Positions 1 through 6,941 of a stretch of 9,279 nucleotides of DNA are shown here, piece by piece. The stretch covers positions 1 to 9,279 of the forward strand of contig JBFXEO010000111.1 of assembly GCA_050180015.1 (NCBI GenBank), read 5' to 3'. Origin of the DNA: JBFXEO01 sp050180015. GTDB taxonomy: Bacteria > Bacteroidota > Bacteroidia > Bacteroidales > Tenuifilaceae. Under the pieces are notes generated by a model that was given only the letters and a program-made list of their open reading frames with translations, was not told where the DNA came from and did no database searches. The position numbers were made by a program, and so were the translations under genes. The number at the start of each line of letters is the position of its first letter. Positions within the stretch are counted from its first letter, which is position 1.

Positions 1-690
1 ATTTTCCCTGTAGTACATGGTGATTTTCTTACTACCCGATGTCCGGCTTAGGGTGTCGAATTTTCCTGCAGCAAATGCAAAAAGGTACGTGCTAATGGGT
101 TTGGTTGGGGCAAACATATAAAATCTGGATGTGTCTGTATCCATTATATTCTCGGCAGGCGAATTGGATACAGCCACCCAGCCTTTAGGAACTTCTAGCG
201 ATAGCGTAAATTGTGCTTTAATATCGGGCTGGTCAAAACAAGGAAATACCGTCGATGCCCTATCGGGGACTAAAAGCGTGTACAGAAAATCATCCTTTCT
301 GTTCAACGACGATTCCCCGGCGTAAAAATCAATATCAACTTTGTTAATTCCCCTATAAATATACTTTGATGGAATAATAATATGCCCATTCTTAGGTTTA
401 GTGGAGTAAACCCTGCTATTTACGGTAATTGAAACCAGGCAGGAATCGCTGAACCTGAAATCTAGGGCAACCTTTTGCTTCTCTTTTACTTCGAAGCTTA
501 TTTCTGTACGCGAGGGTACCGGTGAGTCTTTTAGTCCAGGGATTGACAGGTAGAGCACATACTCCACTTGGGATATGTTTTGTTTGCGCAGTGCGGCTAA
601 CTCTCTGGATACTCCAATTTCAGGTGATCTGCTGCAGCTGGAAAGCAAGATTATTCCGGTGGTAACAAGTGTAACTATATTATTTTCCAT
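1..690 (-). CDS. M1-family aminopeptidase lipoprotein, N-terminal part (runs off left edge)
   Basis: Reading the minus strand from the ATG at 690-688 gives 230 codons without a stop up to the window edge, so the 3' end is missing. Residues 5-18 are hydrophobic and end in a lipobox, LLSSC, with Cys19 as the likely lipidation site. This suggests export and anchoring in the envelope. The N-region is unusual in lacking Lys/Arg (MENN). Residues about 40-230 resemble the beta-rich N-terminal domain of M1 zinc aminopeptidases: FPCFDQPDIKAQF (149-161) matches the family's PCFDEP segment, followed by VPKGWVAVSNSP and KPISTYLFAFAAGKFD (197-212). The catalytic GxMEN and HExxH-E motifs would lie beyond the window, so activity cannot be judged. 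The family removes N-terminal residues from peptides; peptide scavenging is inferred. It is divergent from the arginine genes and probably functionally unrelated. No upstream in-frame ATG is seen nearby. Confidence 0.85.
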   Translation of the reverse strand, partial: MENNIVTLVTTGIILLSSCSRSPEIGVSRELAALRKQNISQVEYVLYLSIPGLKDSPVPSRTEISFEVKEKQKVALDFRFSDSCLVSITVNSRVYSTKPKNGHIIIPSKYIYRGINKVDIDFYAGESSLNRKDDFLYTLLVPDRASTVFPCFDQPDIKAQFTLSLEVPKGWVAVSNSPAENIMDTDTSRFYMFAPTKPISTYLFAFAAGKFDTLSRTSGSKKITMYYREN

Positions 691-727
691 ACATATTCTT
701 TCAGATAAAACGAATTTTATTCGATTA

Positions 728-735
728 TAAATATA
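728..735 (-). promoter_or_regulatory. Weak -7-like element for the M1 aminopeptidase gene
   Basis: On the minus strand the sequence TATATTTA matches the Bacteroidetes -7 consensus TAnnTTTG at all but the last fixed base. It lies about 37 bp upstream of the ATG at 690. The region is AT-rich and the -33 element is not clear, so this is only a candidate. A short perfect hairpin, CGAAT-TTT-ATTCG at 711-723, would fall in the resulting leader. Confidence 0.22.
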
Positions 736-744
736 CCGATAAGG

Positions 745-773
745 TTTAAAAATTAAAATAATGTATATATTTG
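745..773 (+). promoter_or_regulatory. Candidate Bacteroidetes-type promoter of the arginine cluster
   Basis: TATATTTG at 766-773 is an exact match to the -7 consensus TAnnTTTG used by the Bacteroidetes primary sigma factor. A -33-like TTTA (consensus TTTG) lies at 745-748, 17 bp upstream. Transcription would start near 780, leaving a leader of about 44 nt before the ATG at 824. The -7 element lies inside the first ARG-box-like site, which fits a repressor that blocks polymerase. The start site is inferred from the motif only. Confidence 0.5.
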
Positions 774-777
774 CAAT
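760..777 (+). promoter_or_regulatory. ARG-box-like operator 1 (ArgR site)
   Basis: AATGTATATATTTGCAAT follows the layout of the E. coli ARG box wnTGAATwwwwATTCAnw: half-sites TGTAT (762-766) and TTGCA (771-775) separated by ATAT. The second half-site is imperfect. It overlaps the -7 promoter element and is 3 bp from the second site. ArgR itself is encoded at 8460-8921. Assignment rests on spacing and partial consensus, not on a known motif for this species. Confidence 0.5.
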
Positions 778-780
778 GTA

Positions 781-798
781 TATGTATTAATATACATT
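781..798 (+). promoter_or_regulatory. ARG-box-like operator 2 (ArgR site)
   Basis: TATGTATTAATATACATT has half-sites TGTAT (783-787) and ATACA (792-796) separated by TAAT. They are perfect inverted copies in ARG-box geometry. Box centres are 21 bp apart, two helical turns, as in classical tandem ARG boxes bound by an ArgR hexamer. The site overlaps a longer inverted repeat: CAATGTATAT (774-783) and ATATACATTG (790-799), 10-bp arms around a 6-bp spacer. It would cover the predicted transcription start. Confidence 0.55.
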
Positions 799-823
799 GT
801 TGTTGTTTTTTAATATTGATTCT

Positions 824-1504
824 ATGAATAAAATTAGTGTTGTGCTTGCCAATTCTACACATATTAAATATGTGTATGATATTTTACGTACAATAGAAGA
901 GTCTGCAAAAGTTAGAGGTACAGGTATTGCCCGACGAAGGCCGGAATATATAGAATCTAAAATAAATGAAGGAAAGGCAATTATTGCACTTGATGGCGAT
1001 GAGTTTATTGGCTTTTGCTATATAGAGTCTTGGAGTCATGGCAAGTTTGTAGCCAACTCGGGTCTGATCGTAAAGCCAGAATACCGGGGACACGGAATTG
1101 CAAAGAAAATTAAGGAGGAGATATTCAAATTATCCAGAAAAAAATATCCCGATGCAAAAATATTTGGGCTTACAACGGGCTTGGCGGTAATGAAAATTAA
1201 CACATCCTTGAGATATCGCCCTGTAACATTCTCGGAACTTACCGATGACACTGCTTTTTGGGAAGGCTGCCAATCATGTGTGAACTACGATATTTTACAG
1301 CGTACTAACCGAAAAATATGTCTTTGCACCGGAATGCTTTACGATCCGGCCTGGGAGAATGCAAAAATTGATATTTCCAGCCAACCTCAGAAACGTAAAC
1401 ATTCCTTGGCAGTTTATGGGCGCTGGTTCGATTTCAAGTACCATGTGCTATCGCACTTAAAAACAAAATTGGTTATCCCCAAAAACAAGCGTAAGGCTGC
1501 ATAA
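824..1504 (+). CDS. GNAT acyltransferase, candidate N-acylglutamate synthase for arginine synthesis
   Basis: 226-residue cytoplasmic protein; likely role is transfer of an acyl group (acetyl or succinyl) from CoA to glutamate, the first arginine step. The ATG at 824 is preferred over a TTG at 797, because the latter lies inside the operator and adds only MLLFFNIDS. The GNAT fold spans about residues 3-140: acyl-CoA motif A is LIVKPEYRGHGIAKKI (81-96), with R88-G89-H90-G91-I92-A93 as the pyrophosphate loop. Also visible are KVRGTGIARR (29-38) and FGLTTGLAVMKIN (114-126). After the fold come four cysteines (C149, C152, C166, C168), spaced CxxC-x13-CxC, then a basic tail. Position directly before argG matches the Bacteroides layout. 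From memory, the B. thetaiotaomicron homologue (BT3761) has been proposed as an N-succinylglutamate synthase. The family is clear; the substrate is inferred. It is not a classical ArgA, which carries a kinase-like domain. Confidence 0.8.
   Translation: MNKISVVLANSTHIKYVYDILRTIEESAKVRGTGIARRRPEYIESKINEGKAIIALDGDEFIGFCYIESWSHGKFVANSGLIVKPEYRGHGIAKKIKEEIFKLSRKKYPDAKIFGLTTGLAVMKINTSLRYRPVTFSELTDDTAFWEGCQSCVNYDILQRTNRKICLCTGMLYDPAWENAKIDISSQPQKRKHSLAVYGRWFDFKYHVLSHLKTKLVIPKNKRKAA
856..876 (+). repeat. Perfect 21-bp palindrome inside the 5' end of the GNAT gene
   Basis: Arms TACACATATT (856-865) and AATATGTGTA (867-876) are perfect 10-bp inverted copies around a single A. The site covers codons 11-18 of the GNAT gene. 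It does not have ARG-box spacing (odd length, different half-sites). It could form an mRNA hairpin near the start codon, be a binding site for another dimeric regulator, or be chance in AT-rich coding DNA. Confidence 0.6.
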
Positions 1505-1515
1505 AGTTTAGTAAG

Positions 1516-2781
1516 ATGAGCGATAAGAAAAAATTGGTGCTTGCCTACAGCGGAGGGCTCGATACTTCGTTTTGCCTGAAATACCTCACGGAAGACAGGC
1601 AGTTTGATGTACATACTGTAATTGTTAACACAGGCGGATTTTCGTCGGAGGAACTTAGAAAGATTGAGGAGAAGGCAAGGATGCTGGGCGCAAAATCCCA
1701 CACAGCCCTAGATGTGCAGAATGAATATTACAGTAAGTTCATTCGCTACATGATTTTTGGAAATATCCTTAAGAATAATACTTATCCGTTATCGGTGAGT
1801 TCGGAACGGACAGTACAGGCCGCTGCCATTGTTAATTTTGCTAAGGAGATAGGTGCTACACATATTGCACATGGCAGTACCGGTGCCGGAAACGATCAGG
1901 TACGTTTCGATATGGTTTTTAACATTCTGGATCCCGAAGTTGAGGTGGTAACGCCAATCCGTGACATGCAACTATCACGCAATTATGAGATTGAATACCT
2001 GACAGGTAAAGGCGTTGATATTGATACAAAAAAGATGGCTTATTCCATAAACAAGGGTTTATGGGGAACGAGTGTTGGCGGTGAAGAAACCTTAACATCT
2101 AAGAATCCGTTGCCCGATTCGGCTTACCCAAGTCAACCCGTTAAAGATGGCACGGAACAATTGACGCTGGGTTTTACAAATGGTGAGTTACTTCAGGTTA
2201 ACGGACTCGCTTTCGATAGTCCGGTTTCAGCAATTCGTGAGATTGAAAGCAAAGCATCTGCCTATGCTGTTGGACGCGACATTCATGTTGGCGATACAAT
2301 CTTAGGAATCAAAGGTCGTGTTGGTTTCGAAGCAGGAGCACCATTGGTAATAATCAAGTCGCATCACGCGTTGGAAAAGCATGTGCTTACCAAATGGCAG
2401 TTGTACTGGAAAGAACAGCTGGCTAACTGGTATGGAATGTTACTGCACGAGGCTCAATACCTCGATCCGGTTATGCGCGATATAGAGCGTTTTTTGGAAA
2501 GTACACAGGCTCATGTCTCAGGGAAAGTTTACGTAAAGTTATCGCCATACCGATTTAGCATTGATGGGATTGAATCGGAATACGATTTAATGACTTCAGA
2601 TTTTGGTGAGTATGGAGAGATAAATAAGCAATGGACTGCCAACGATGTGAAAGGATTTACAAAAATACTGGGTTTACCTTCTTCCATATACAACCATGTG
2701 GCAGGTAAGGTTGATCGAAAAAATACGGTGCAGTACAATATGGTTGGTGGTGATAAGGGCTTCTATTCAATGGGCCACTGA
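1516..2781 (+). CDS. argG: Argininosuccinate synthase
   Basis: 421-residue cytoplasmic enzyme that joins citrulline and aspartate using ATP to give argininosuccinate, the penultimate arginine step. The N-terminal nucleotide-binding motif AYSGGLDTS is at residues 10-18. Family blocks follow: SSERTVQAA (95-103), HGSTGAGNDQVRFD (119-132), TPIRD (146-150) and YSINKGLWGTSVGGEE (176-191). Length is in the usual range of about 400-450, with no gap or missing motif. The gene begins 11 bp after the GNAT stop and is probably cotranscribed from the promoter near 766. It ends in TGA, which helps show that TGA is a stop codon here. A 178-bp gap separates it from argC, so it may be the last gene of the first transcript or the middle of a longer one. 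Identification is firm. Confidence 0.97.
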   Translation: MSDKKKLVLAYSGGLDTSFCLKYLTEDRQFDVHTVIVNTGGFSSEELRKIEEKARMLGAKSHTALDVQNEYYSKFIRYMIFGNILKNNTYPLSVSSERTVQAAAIVNFAKEIGATHIAHGSTGAGNDQVRFDMVFNILDPEVEVVTPIRDMQLSRNYEIEYLTGKGVDIDTKKMAYSINKGLWGTSVGGEETLTSKNPLPDSAYPSQPVKDGTEQLTLGFTNGELLQVNGLAFDSPVSAIREIESKASAYAVGRDIHVGDTILGIKGRVGFEAGAPLVIIKSHHALEKHVLTKWQLYWKEQLANWYGMLLHEAQYLDPVMRDIERFLESTQAHVSGKVYVKLSPYRFSIDGIESEYDLMTSDFGEYGEINKQWTANDVKGFTKILGLPSSIYNHVAGKVDRKNTVQYNMVGGDKGFYSMGH

Positions 2782-2846
2782 GGTGACTCACAATTGATAA
2801 GATATAATATTGATTTTTGTTTTTAAGTGTTTGTTAGTTGTGCTTT

Positions 2847-2854
2847 TAGTTTTG
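2847..2854 (+). promoter_or_regulatory. Possible -7 element in the argG-argC gap
   Basis: The gap 2782-2959 has no ORF. TAGTTTTG at 2847-2854 matches TAnnTTTG exactly, but the nearest upstream TTTG (2830-2833) is only 13 bp away, shorter than usual. It would give argC a leader of about 100 nt. I see no ARG-box-like site or strong terminator in the gap; GTAAC (2886-2890) and GTTAC (2930-2934) could pair weakly. Treat as a candidate only. Confidence 0.25.
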
Positions 2855-2959
2855 ATTTAGGATTAGGTTGGTGCCACACTTGGGGTAACATTTAGGCATT
2901 CAGTCGCTTAAATTGCTACCTCCGGTTTGGTTACTTTTAAAATTAATTGGTTAAAGTTG

Positions 2960-3925
2960 ATGGGTAAAATAAACATTGCAATTGAAGGTGGTGCCGGATA
3001 TACGGCTGGTGAACTTATTCGGATATTACTTTACCACCCGAATGCGGAATTAAAGTATATAAACAGCGAAAGTCATAAAGGAAAACCGATTTCATCGGTT
3101 CATAAGGATTTAATTGGCGATTCCGATGTATGTTTCGATAGCGTTAACCTGGATGATGTTGATGTTATTTTTCTATGTAAAGGTCATGGTGATTCTGCAG
3201 AGTATCTCAACAGTACCAACATTCCAAAGAATGTGAAGGTGATAGACTTAAGCGAGGATTTCCGTGATGAGAAGGATGGATTTGTATATGGACTTTCTGA
3301 GTTAAACACCGACAGAATAAAATTGGCAACAAAGCTTGCCAATCCGGGTTGCTTTGCAACTGGAATTCAGCTGGCAATATTGCCCCTTGCCGCCAATAAT
3401 CTGTTGTATGACGATATTCATATTACTTCCATTACGGGTTCCACTGGTGCGGGACAATCGCTATCGGAAACATCACACTTTAGCTGGCGTAACAACAACA
3501 TATCGGTTTACAAACCTTTTCAACATCAGCATCTAAAGGAAATAAGTAGGAATATTACTGCTTTACAGCCAAACTACCGTAAAATGGTAAATATGGTTCC
3601 CATACGTGGAAATTTTAGTCGTGGTATTCTGTCGAGCATTTACACAAAATGCCACATTAATGCGGAGTTGGCAAAATCTATTTACAGTGAATTTTATGCA
3701 AATCAACCATTTGTGAAACTGGTTGATGATATGCCAGACTTAAAGCAGGTTGTTAATACAAATAAATGCCTGCTGTACGTTGATAAACTTGATGATAAGA
3801 TTTTTATTGTCAGTGTTATAGATAACTTGCTGAAAGGAGCATCGGGTCAGGCCATTCAGAATATGAATTTAATGTTCGGTTTAAACCAGACAACGGGACT
3901 TACTCTTAAGCCTGTGGCATTTTAA
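2960..3925 (+). CDS. argC: N-acyl-gamma-glutamyl-phosphate reductase
   Basis: 321-residue cytoplasmic NADPH-dependent reductase that converts N-acylglutamyl-phosphate (the ArgB product) to the semialdehyde used by ArgD. The start is the ATG at 2960; a TTG at 2927 in the same frame would add 11 residues that do not look like ArgC. The dinucleotide-binding segment IEGGAGYTAGELIR (8-21) parallels GASGYTGAEL of other ArgC proteins. The catalytic cysteine is C131 in NPGCFAT (128-134). SITGSTGAGQSLSETSH (157-173) and HQHLKEI (189-195) carry the second active-site region, including the likely catalytic His. The C-terminus has LLKGASGQAIQNMNL, typical of the family. Its gap to argD is 10 bp. Whether the acyl group is acetyl or succinyl cannot be read from the sequence. 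Confidence 0.95.
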   Translation: MGKINIAIEGGAGYTAGELIRILLYHPNAELKYINSESHKGKPISSVHKDLIGDSDVCFDSVNLDDVDVIFLCKGHGDSAEYLNSTNIPKNVKVIDLSEDFRDEKDGFVYGLSELNTDRIKLATKLANPGCFATGIQLAILPLAANNLLYDDIHITSITGSTGAGQSLSETSHFSWRNNNISVYKPFQHQHLKEISRNITALQPNYRKMVNMVPIRGNFSRGILSSIYTKCHINAELAKSIYSEFYANQPFVKLVDDMPDLKQVVNTNKCLLYVDKLDDKIFIVSVIDNLLKGASGQAIQNMNLMFGLNQTTGLTLKPVAF

Positions 3926-3935
3926 CTTTTTTACG

Positions 3936-5060
3936 ATGAAAACTTTTGATGTATATCCGCTCTATCCAGTAGAACCAATAAGGGGACTTGGCTGTAAACT
4001 TTGGGATAGGGACGGAAATGAATATTTGGATTTTTACGGTGGTCACGCGGTAATTTCAGTTGGACACACTCATCCTTACTATGTCAATTTTATTTCCAAT
4101 CAATTGAGAAATCTTGGATTCTACTCAAATTCCGTTCAAAATAAGCTTCAAAACGATTTGGCCGAATTATTGGGTGTGGTTTCGGAGTATCCCAGTTATT
4201 CATTGTTTATGTGTAATTCAGGTGCCGAGGCTAACGAGAATGCGCTAAAGTTGGCATCGTTCCATACTGGCAAATCCAAAGTTATTGCTTTTAGTAACTC
4301 GTTCCACGGACGAACCTCCGGAGCCGTTGCTTGCACCAATAACCCAAACATAATCGCGCCTTTTAATGCCAACCATAACGTGGAGTTTGTTCGATGGAAT
4401 GACATAGCGGGAGTGAAAGAATCGATAGAAAAGGGAGATGTAGCCGCTGTAATTATAGAGGGAATACAGGGAGTAGGTGGAATAAATGTTCCCGATAAAA
4501 CATTCTTTCAGGAATTATCAAAGGTTTGTGTCAACAACGGTGTAATTCTTATTGTTGACGAGGTACAATCGGGGTATGGTCGAACTGGGAAATTTTTTGC
4601 ACATCAGTTTTTCGATATAACACCCGATTTAATAACTGTTGCAAAAGGTATGGGCAATGGTTTTCCTGTTGGTGGAGTTCTCGTAAACCCTAAGTTTACC
4701 GCTAAACATGGAATGTTAGGAACTACATTTGGCGGGAATCATTTGGCTTGTGCTGCATCAATTGCCGTGTTAAATATAATCGTAAACGAAAGCCTTATTG
4801 GTAATGCAAAGGAAATTGGTGATTACCTTGTAACCAGTTTGAAAACCATACGCGGCGTAAAAGACATAAGGGGATTGGGACTTATGGTTGGAGCAGAGTT
4901 TGATTTTACTGTTTCCGATATTCGTAAAAAACTTTTATTTGATAAAGGAGTATTTACCGGATATAGCGGAACTAACGTGATTCGTCTGCTGCCCCCGCTT
5001 TGTGTTAGCAAAACGCATGTCGATTTTTTGATTGATTCGTTAAATCAGGTTATTCCTTAA
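3936..5060 (+). CDS. argD: Acylornithine aminotransferase (PLP, class III)
   Basis: 374-residue cytoplasmic PLP enzyme moving an amino group from glutamate to N-acylglutamate semialdehyde, giving N-acylornithine. Class-III aminotransferase motifs are intact: NSGAEANENALKLA (94-107) for phosphate binding, SFHGRT (122-127), DEVQSGYGRTG (208-218) with D208 for the pyridine nitrogen, AKGMGNGFPVGG (236-247) with K237 as the Schiff-base lysine, and GTTFGGNHLAC (262-272). The length is slightly short of the usual 380-400, through a compact N-terminus that starts close to the first conserved strand. It sits between argC (10 bp) and argB (2 bp), so translation of argD and argB is probably coupled. General similarity alone could also suggest ornithine or succinylornithine aminotransferase, but the cluster makes the biosynthetic role much the likeliest. 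Confidence 0.93.
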   Translation: MKTFDVYPLYPVEPIRGLGCKLWDRDGNEYLDFYGGHAVISVGHTHPYYVNFISNQLRNLGFYSNSVQNKLQNDLAELLGVVSEYPSYSLFMCNSGAEANENALKLASFHTGKSKVIAFSNSFHGRTSGAVACTNNPNIIAPFNANHNVEFVRWNDIAGVKESIEKGDVAAVIIEGIQGVGGINVPDKTFFQELSKVCVNNGVILIVDEVQSGYGRTGKFFAHQFFDITPDLITVAKGMGNGFPVGGVLVNPKFTAKHGMLGTTFGGNHLACAASIAVLNIIVNESLIGNAKEIGDYLVTSLKTIRGVKDIRGLGLMVGAEFDFTVSDIRKKLLFDKGVFTGYSGTNVIRLLPPLCVSKTHVDFLIDSLNQVIP

Positions 5061-5062
5061 GT

Positions 5063-5833
5063 ATGGATAAATTATCGGTAATAAAGGTTGGCGGTGGAGT
5101 AATTGAAAACGAGGTAGAGATGGATGAGTTTCTTGATCGTTTTTCCCTGATCGAGGGAAAAAAGATTTTGGTTCACGGTGGTGGTCGCGAGGCCAACAAA
5201 GTAATGGAAAAACTTGGCATTCCTGTAAAAATGGTTGAAGGACGAAGAATTACCGATGCTCAAACCCTTGATGTGGTTACAATGGTCTATGGAGGATTGG
5301 TGAATAAGAAAACGGTGTCGGCGCTTCAAGTGCGTGGTTGTAATGCCATTGGGCTTACCGGTGCCGATGCGGCGGTAGTTATTGCAAAAAAACGTCCCGT
5401 AAAGGATGTTGATTATGGCTTTGTTGGCGATGTGGAGTGGGTTAACAAAACGCTAGTTGCTAAATTGATAGAACTCGGATTAACGCCAGTTATCGCTCCA
5501 TTAACTTTTGATATAACAGGATCGTTACTCAACACAAATGCCGATACAATAGCATCGGAGATAGCAATGGCTCTTTCGGGGTTGTATTCTGTGAGTTTGT
5601 TCTATTGTTTCGAAAAATCGGGTGTGCTGCTAGATGCAAGTGATGAGGCAAGTTTAATTCCGCATATCGATAGAAATTCATATTCAACTCTTAAGCAGAA
5701 TGGAACTATCAAGGATGGTATGATTCCAAAAATTGATGATAGCTTTAAAGCACTTGAGAATGGTGTTGCCGAGGTTTGGATTACGAGTGCAAAAGCGGTT
5801 TACTCGGAATTTGGCACACGGTTGACTTTGTGA
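5063..5833 (+). CDS. argB: N-acylglutamate kinase
   Basis: 256-residue cytoplasmic amino-acid-kinase-family enzyme that phosphorylates N-acylglutamate with ATP, the second arginine step and often the feedback-controlled one. Visible motifs are IKVGGG (7-12) with K8, VHGGGREANKVM (37-48) for phosphate contacts, GRRITDAQTLDVV (60-72), GLTGADA (97-103), the substrate-site motif NTNADTIASEIA (157-168), and KDGMIPKI (217-224) with K223. The N-terminus lacks the regulatory helix of the arginine-inhibited hexameric enzymes, so direct inhibition by arginine looks unlikely; control may come through ArgR instead. This is an inference. The start lies 2 bp after the argD stop. It ends in TGA. In several relatives an argF-type gene lies between argD and argB; here there is none. 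Confidence 0.94.
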   Translation: MDKLSVIKVGGGVIENEVEMDEFLDRFSLIEGKKILVHGGGREANKVMEKLGIPVKMVEGRRITDAQTLDVVTMVYGGLVNKKTVSALQVRGCNAIGLTGADAAVVIAKKRPVKDVDYGFVGDVEWVNKTLVAKLIELGLTPVIAPLTFDITGSLLNTNADTIASEIAMALSGLYSVSLFYCFEKSGVLLDASDEASLIPHIDRNSYSTLKQNGTIKDGMIPKIDDSFKALENGVAEVWITSAKAVYSEFGTRLTL

Positions 5834-5879
5834 TTTTGGTTCAATAGCATAATGGTCTTAAGGTTTATTTAGATAGATA

Positions 5880-6926
5880 ATGTACAAAGGTTCGGTTGAA
5901 TTACTAAAAAAGTTAATTGCCATACCCTCGTTTAGTACAGAGGAAAGCAACACAGCACAAGTTATACGGGAATATCTTGTTTCCAAAGGTGTATCTCCAC
6001 ATAGGCATCTCAATAATATTTGGGCGGAACATCCAGGAAATCATTCCGGAAAGCCAACCATATTACTGAATTCACATCACGATACGGTTAAGCCATCGGC
6101 AGGATGGACTTACGATCCATTCAGCGTAACAGAAGCCGATGGAAAAATATATGGACTCGGTAGTAATGATGCTGGTGCTTCGTTGGTTTCTCTTTTAGAA
6201 GTTTTTTTGCATTTTTATACCTTGGATTTACCCTATAACTTGATTTACTCGGCAACAGCAGAGGAGGAAAATTCAGGAGCAAATGGGGTGGAATCAATTC
6301 TCGGCAAAATTGGTAAAATTGACTTGGCCATCGTTGGAGAACCAACAAAAATGGAACTTGCGGTGGGAGAGCGCGGTTTAATGGTGTTGGATTGCAAGGT
6401 TACCGGTAAATCTGGTCATGCTGCACGGAACGAAGGAATAAATGCAATTTACAAGGCGTTACCAATAATAGACTGGTTTAAGAATTTTACTTTTCCTGAG
6501 GTATCGGATGTGCTGGGTGAATCGAAGATGACGGTCGCTCAAATTAAAGCGGGCTATCAGCACAACGTTGTACCCGATATTTGCGAGTTTGTTGTTGATG
6601 TTCGTACCAACGATTTATATAGCAATGCTAAGGCATTGGAAATTATTCTCGATAACGTTAAGTGCGAGGTTACGCCAAGATCGTTACGGTTGAACAGCTC
6701 CAGAATTGCGCCAAATCACCCTGTGGTTTTGTCGGCAAAAAAAATGGGAATAACAATGTATGGTTCGCCCACAACATCCGACCAAGCGGTTATTCCTTAT
6801 CCGTCGGTAAAAATTGGCCCGGGCGATAGTGCCCGGTCGCATACTGCCAACGAGTTCATCTATGTAGGTGAAATTAAAAATGGTATTGAAGTTTATATCA
6901 ACTTACTCAAGAATATTCACTTTTAA
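5880..6926 (+). CDS. argE: M20-family N-acylornithine/N-acylcitrulline deacylase (ArgE-like)
   Basis: 348-residue cytoplasmic metallohydrolase of the ArgE/DapE (M20) family; expected role is removal of the acyl group from the acylated intermediate. The di-metal site looks complete: H66 and D68 in SHHDTV, bridging D97 in GSNDAG, catalytic E129 and ligand E130 in TAEEE, E154 in VGEPT, and H321 in GDSARSHTANEF. The dimerisation-domain motif GKSGHAARNEGINAI (176-190) carries the conserved H180. No ArgJ-like transacylase is present, so the pathway here is the linear one. If the missing carbamoyltransferase acts on acylornithine, the true substrate would be N-acylcitrulline. A DapE-like succinyl-diaminopimelate role is possible from family alone, but the position between argB and argH argues for arginine. 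The gap after argB is 46 bp, before argH 15 bp. Confidence 0.85.
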   Translation: MYKGSVELLKKLIAIPSFSTEESNTAQVIREYLVSKGVSPHRHLNNIWAEHPGNHSGKPTILLNSHHDTVKPSAGWTYDPFSVTEADGKIYGLGSNDAGASLVSLLEVFLHFYTLDLPYNLIYSATAEEENSGANGVESILGKIGKIDLAIVGEPTKMELAVGERGLMVLDCKVTGKSGHAARNEGINAIYKALPIIDWFKNFTFPEVSDVLGESKMTVAQIKAGYQHNVVPDICEFVVDVRTNDLYSNAKALEIILDNVKCEVTPRSLRLNSSRIAPNHPVVLSAKKMGITMYGSPTTSDQAVIPYPSVKIGPGDSARSHTANEFIYVGEIKNGIEVYINLLKNIHF

Positions 6927-6941
6927 ACTCAGTCAATCAGC

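Noticed and set aside
131..325. Plus-strand 64-residue ORF
   Set aside because: It lies opposite the M1 aminopeptidase frame, has no recognisable family features, and is explained as a shadow of that gene.
797..823. TTG start extending the GNAT protein by nine residues
   Set aside because: The added residues are not family-like, and the TTG falls inside the operator and next to the predicted transcription start; the ATG at 824 fits better.
2927..2959. TTG start extending ArgC by eleven residues
   Set aside because: ArgC proteins begin just before the GxxGYTAGEL segment; the ATG at 2960 gives that, and the extension looks like translated gap sequence.
6121..6348. Minus-strand 75-residue ORF within argE (and similar antisense ORFs in argG, argD and argB)
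   Set aside because: They lie fully opposite well-supported genes and show low-complexity or non-family sequence.
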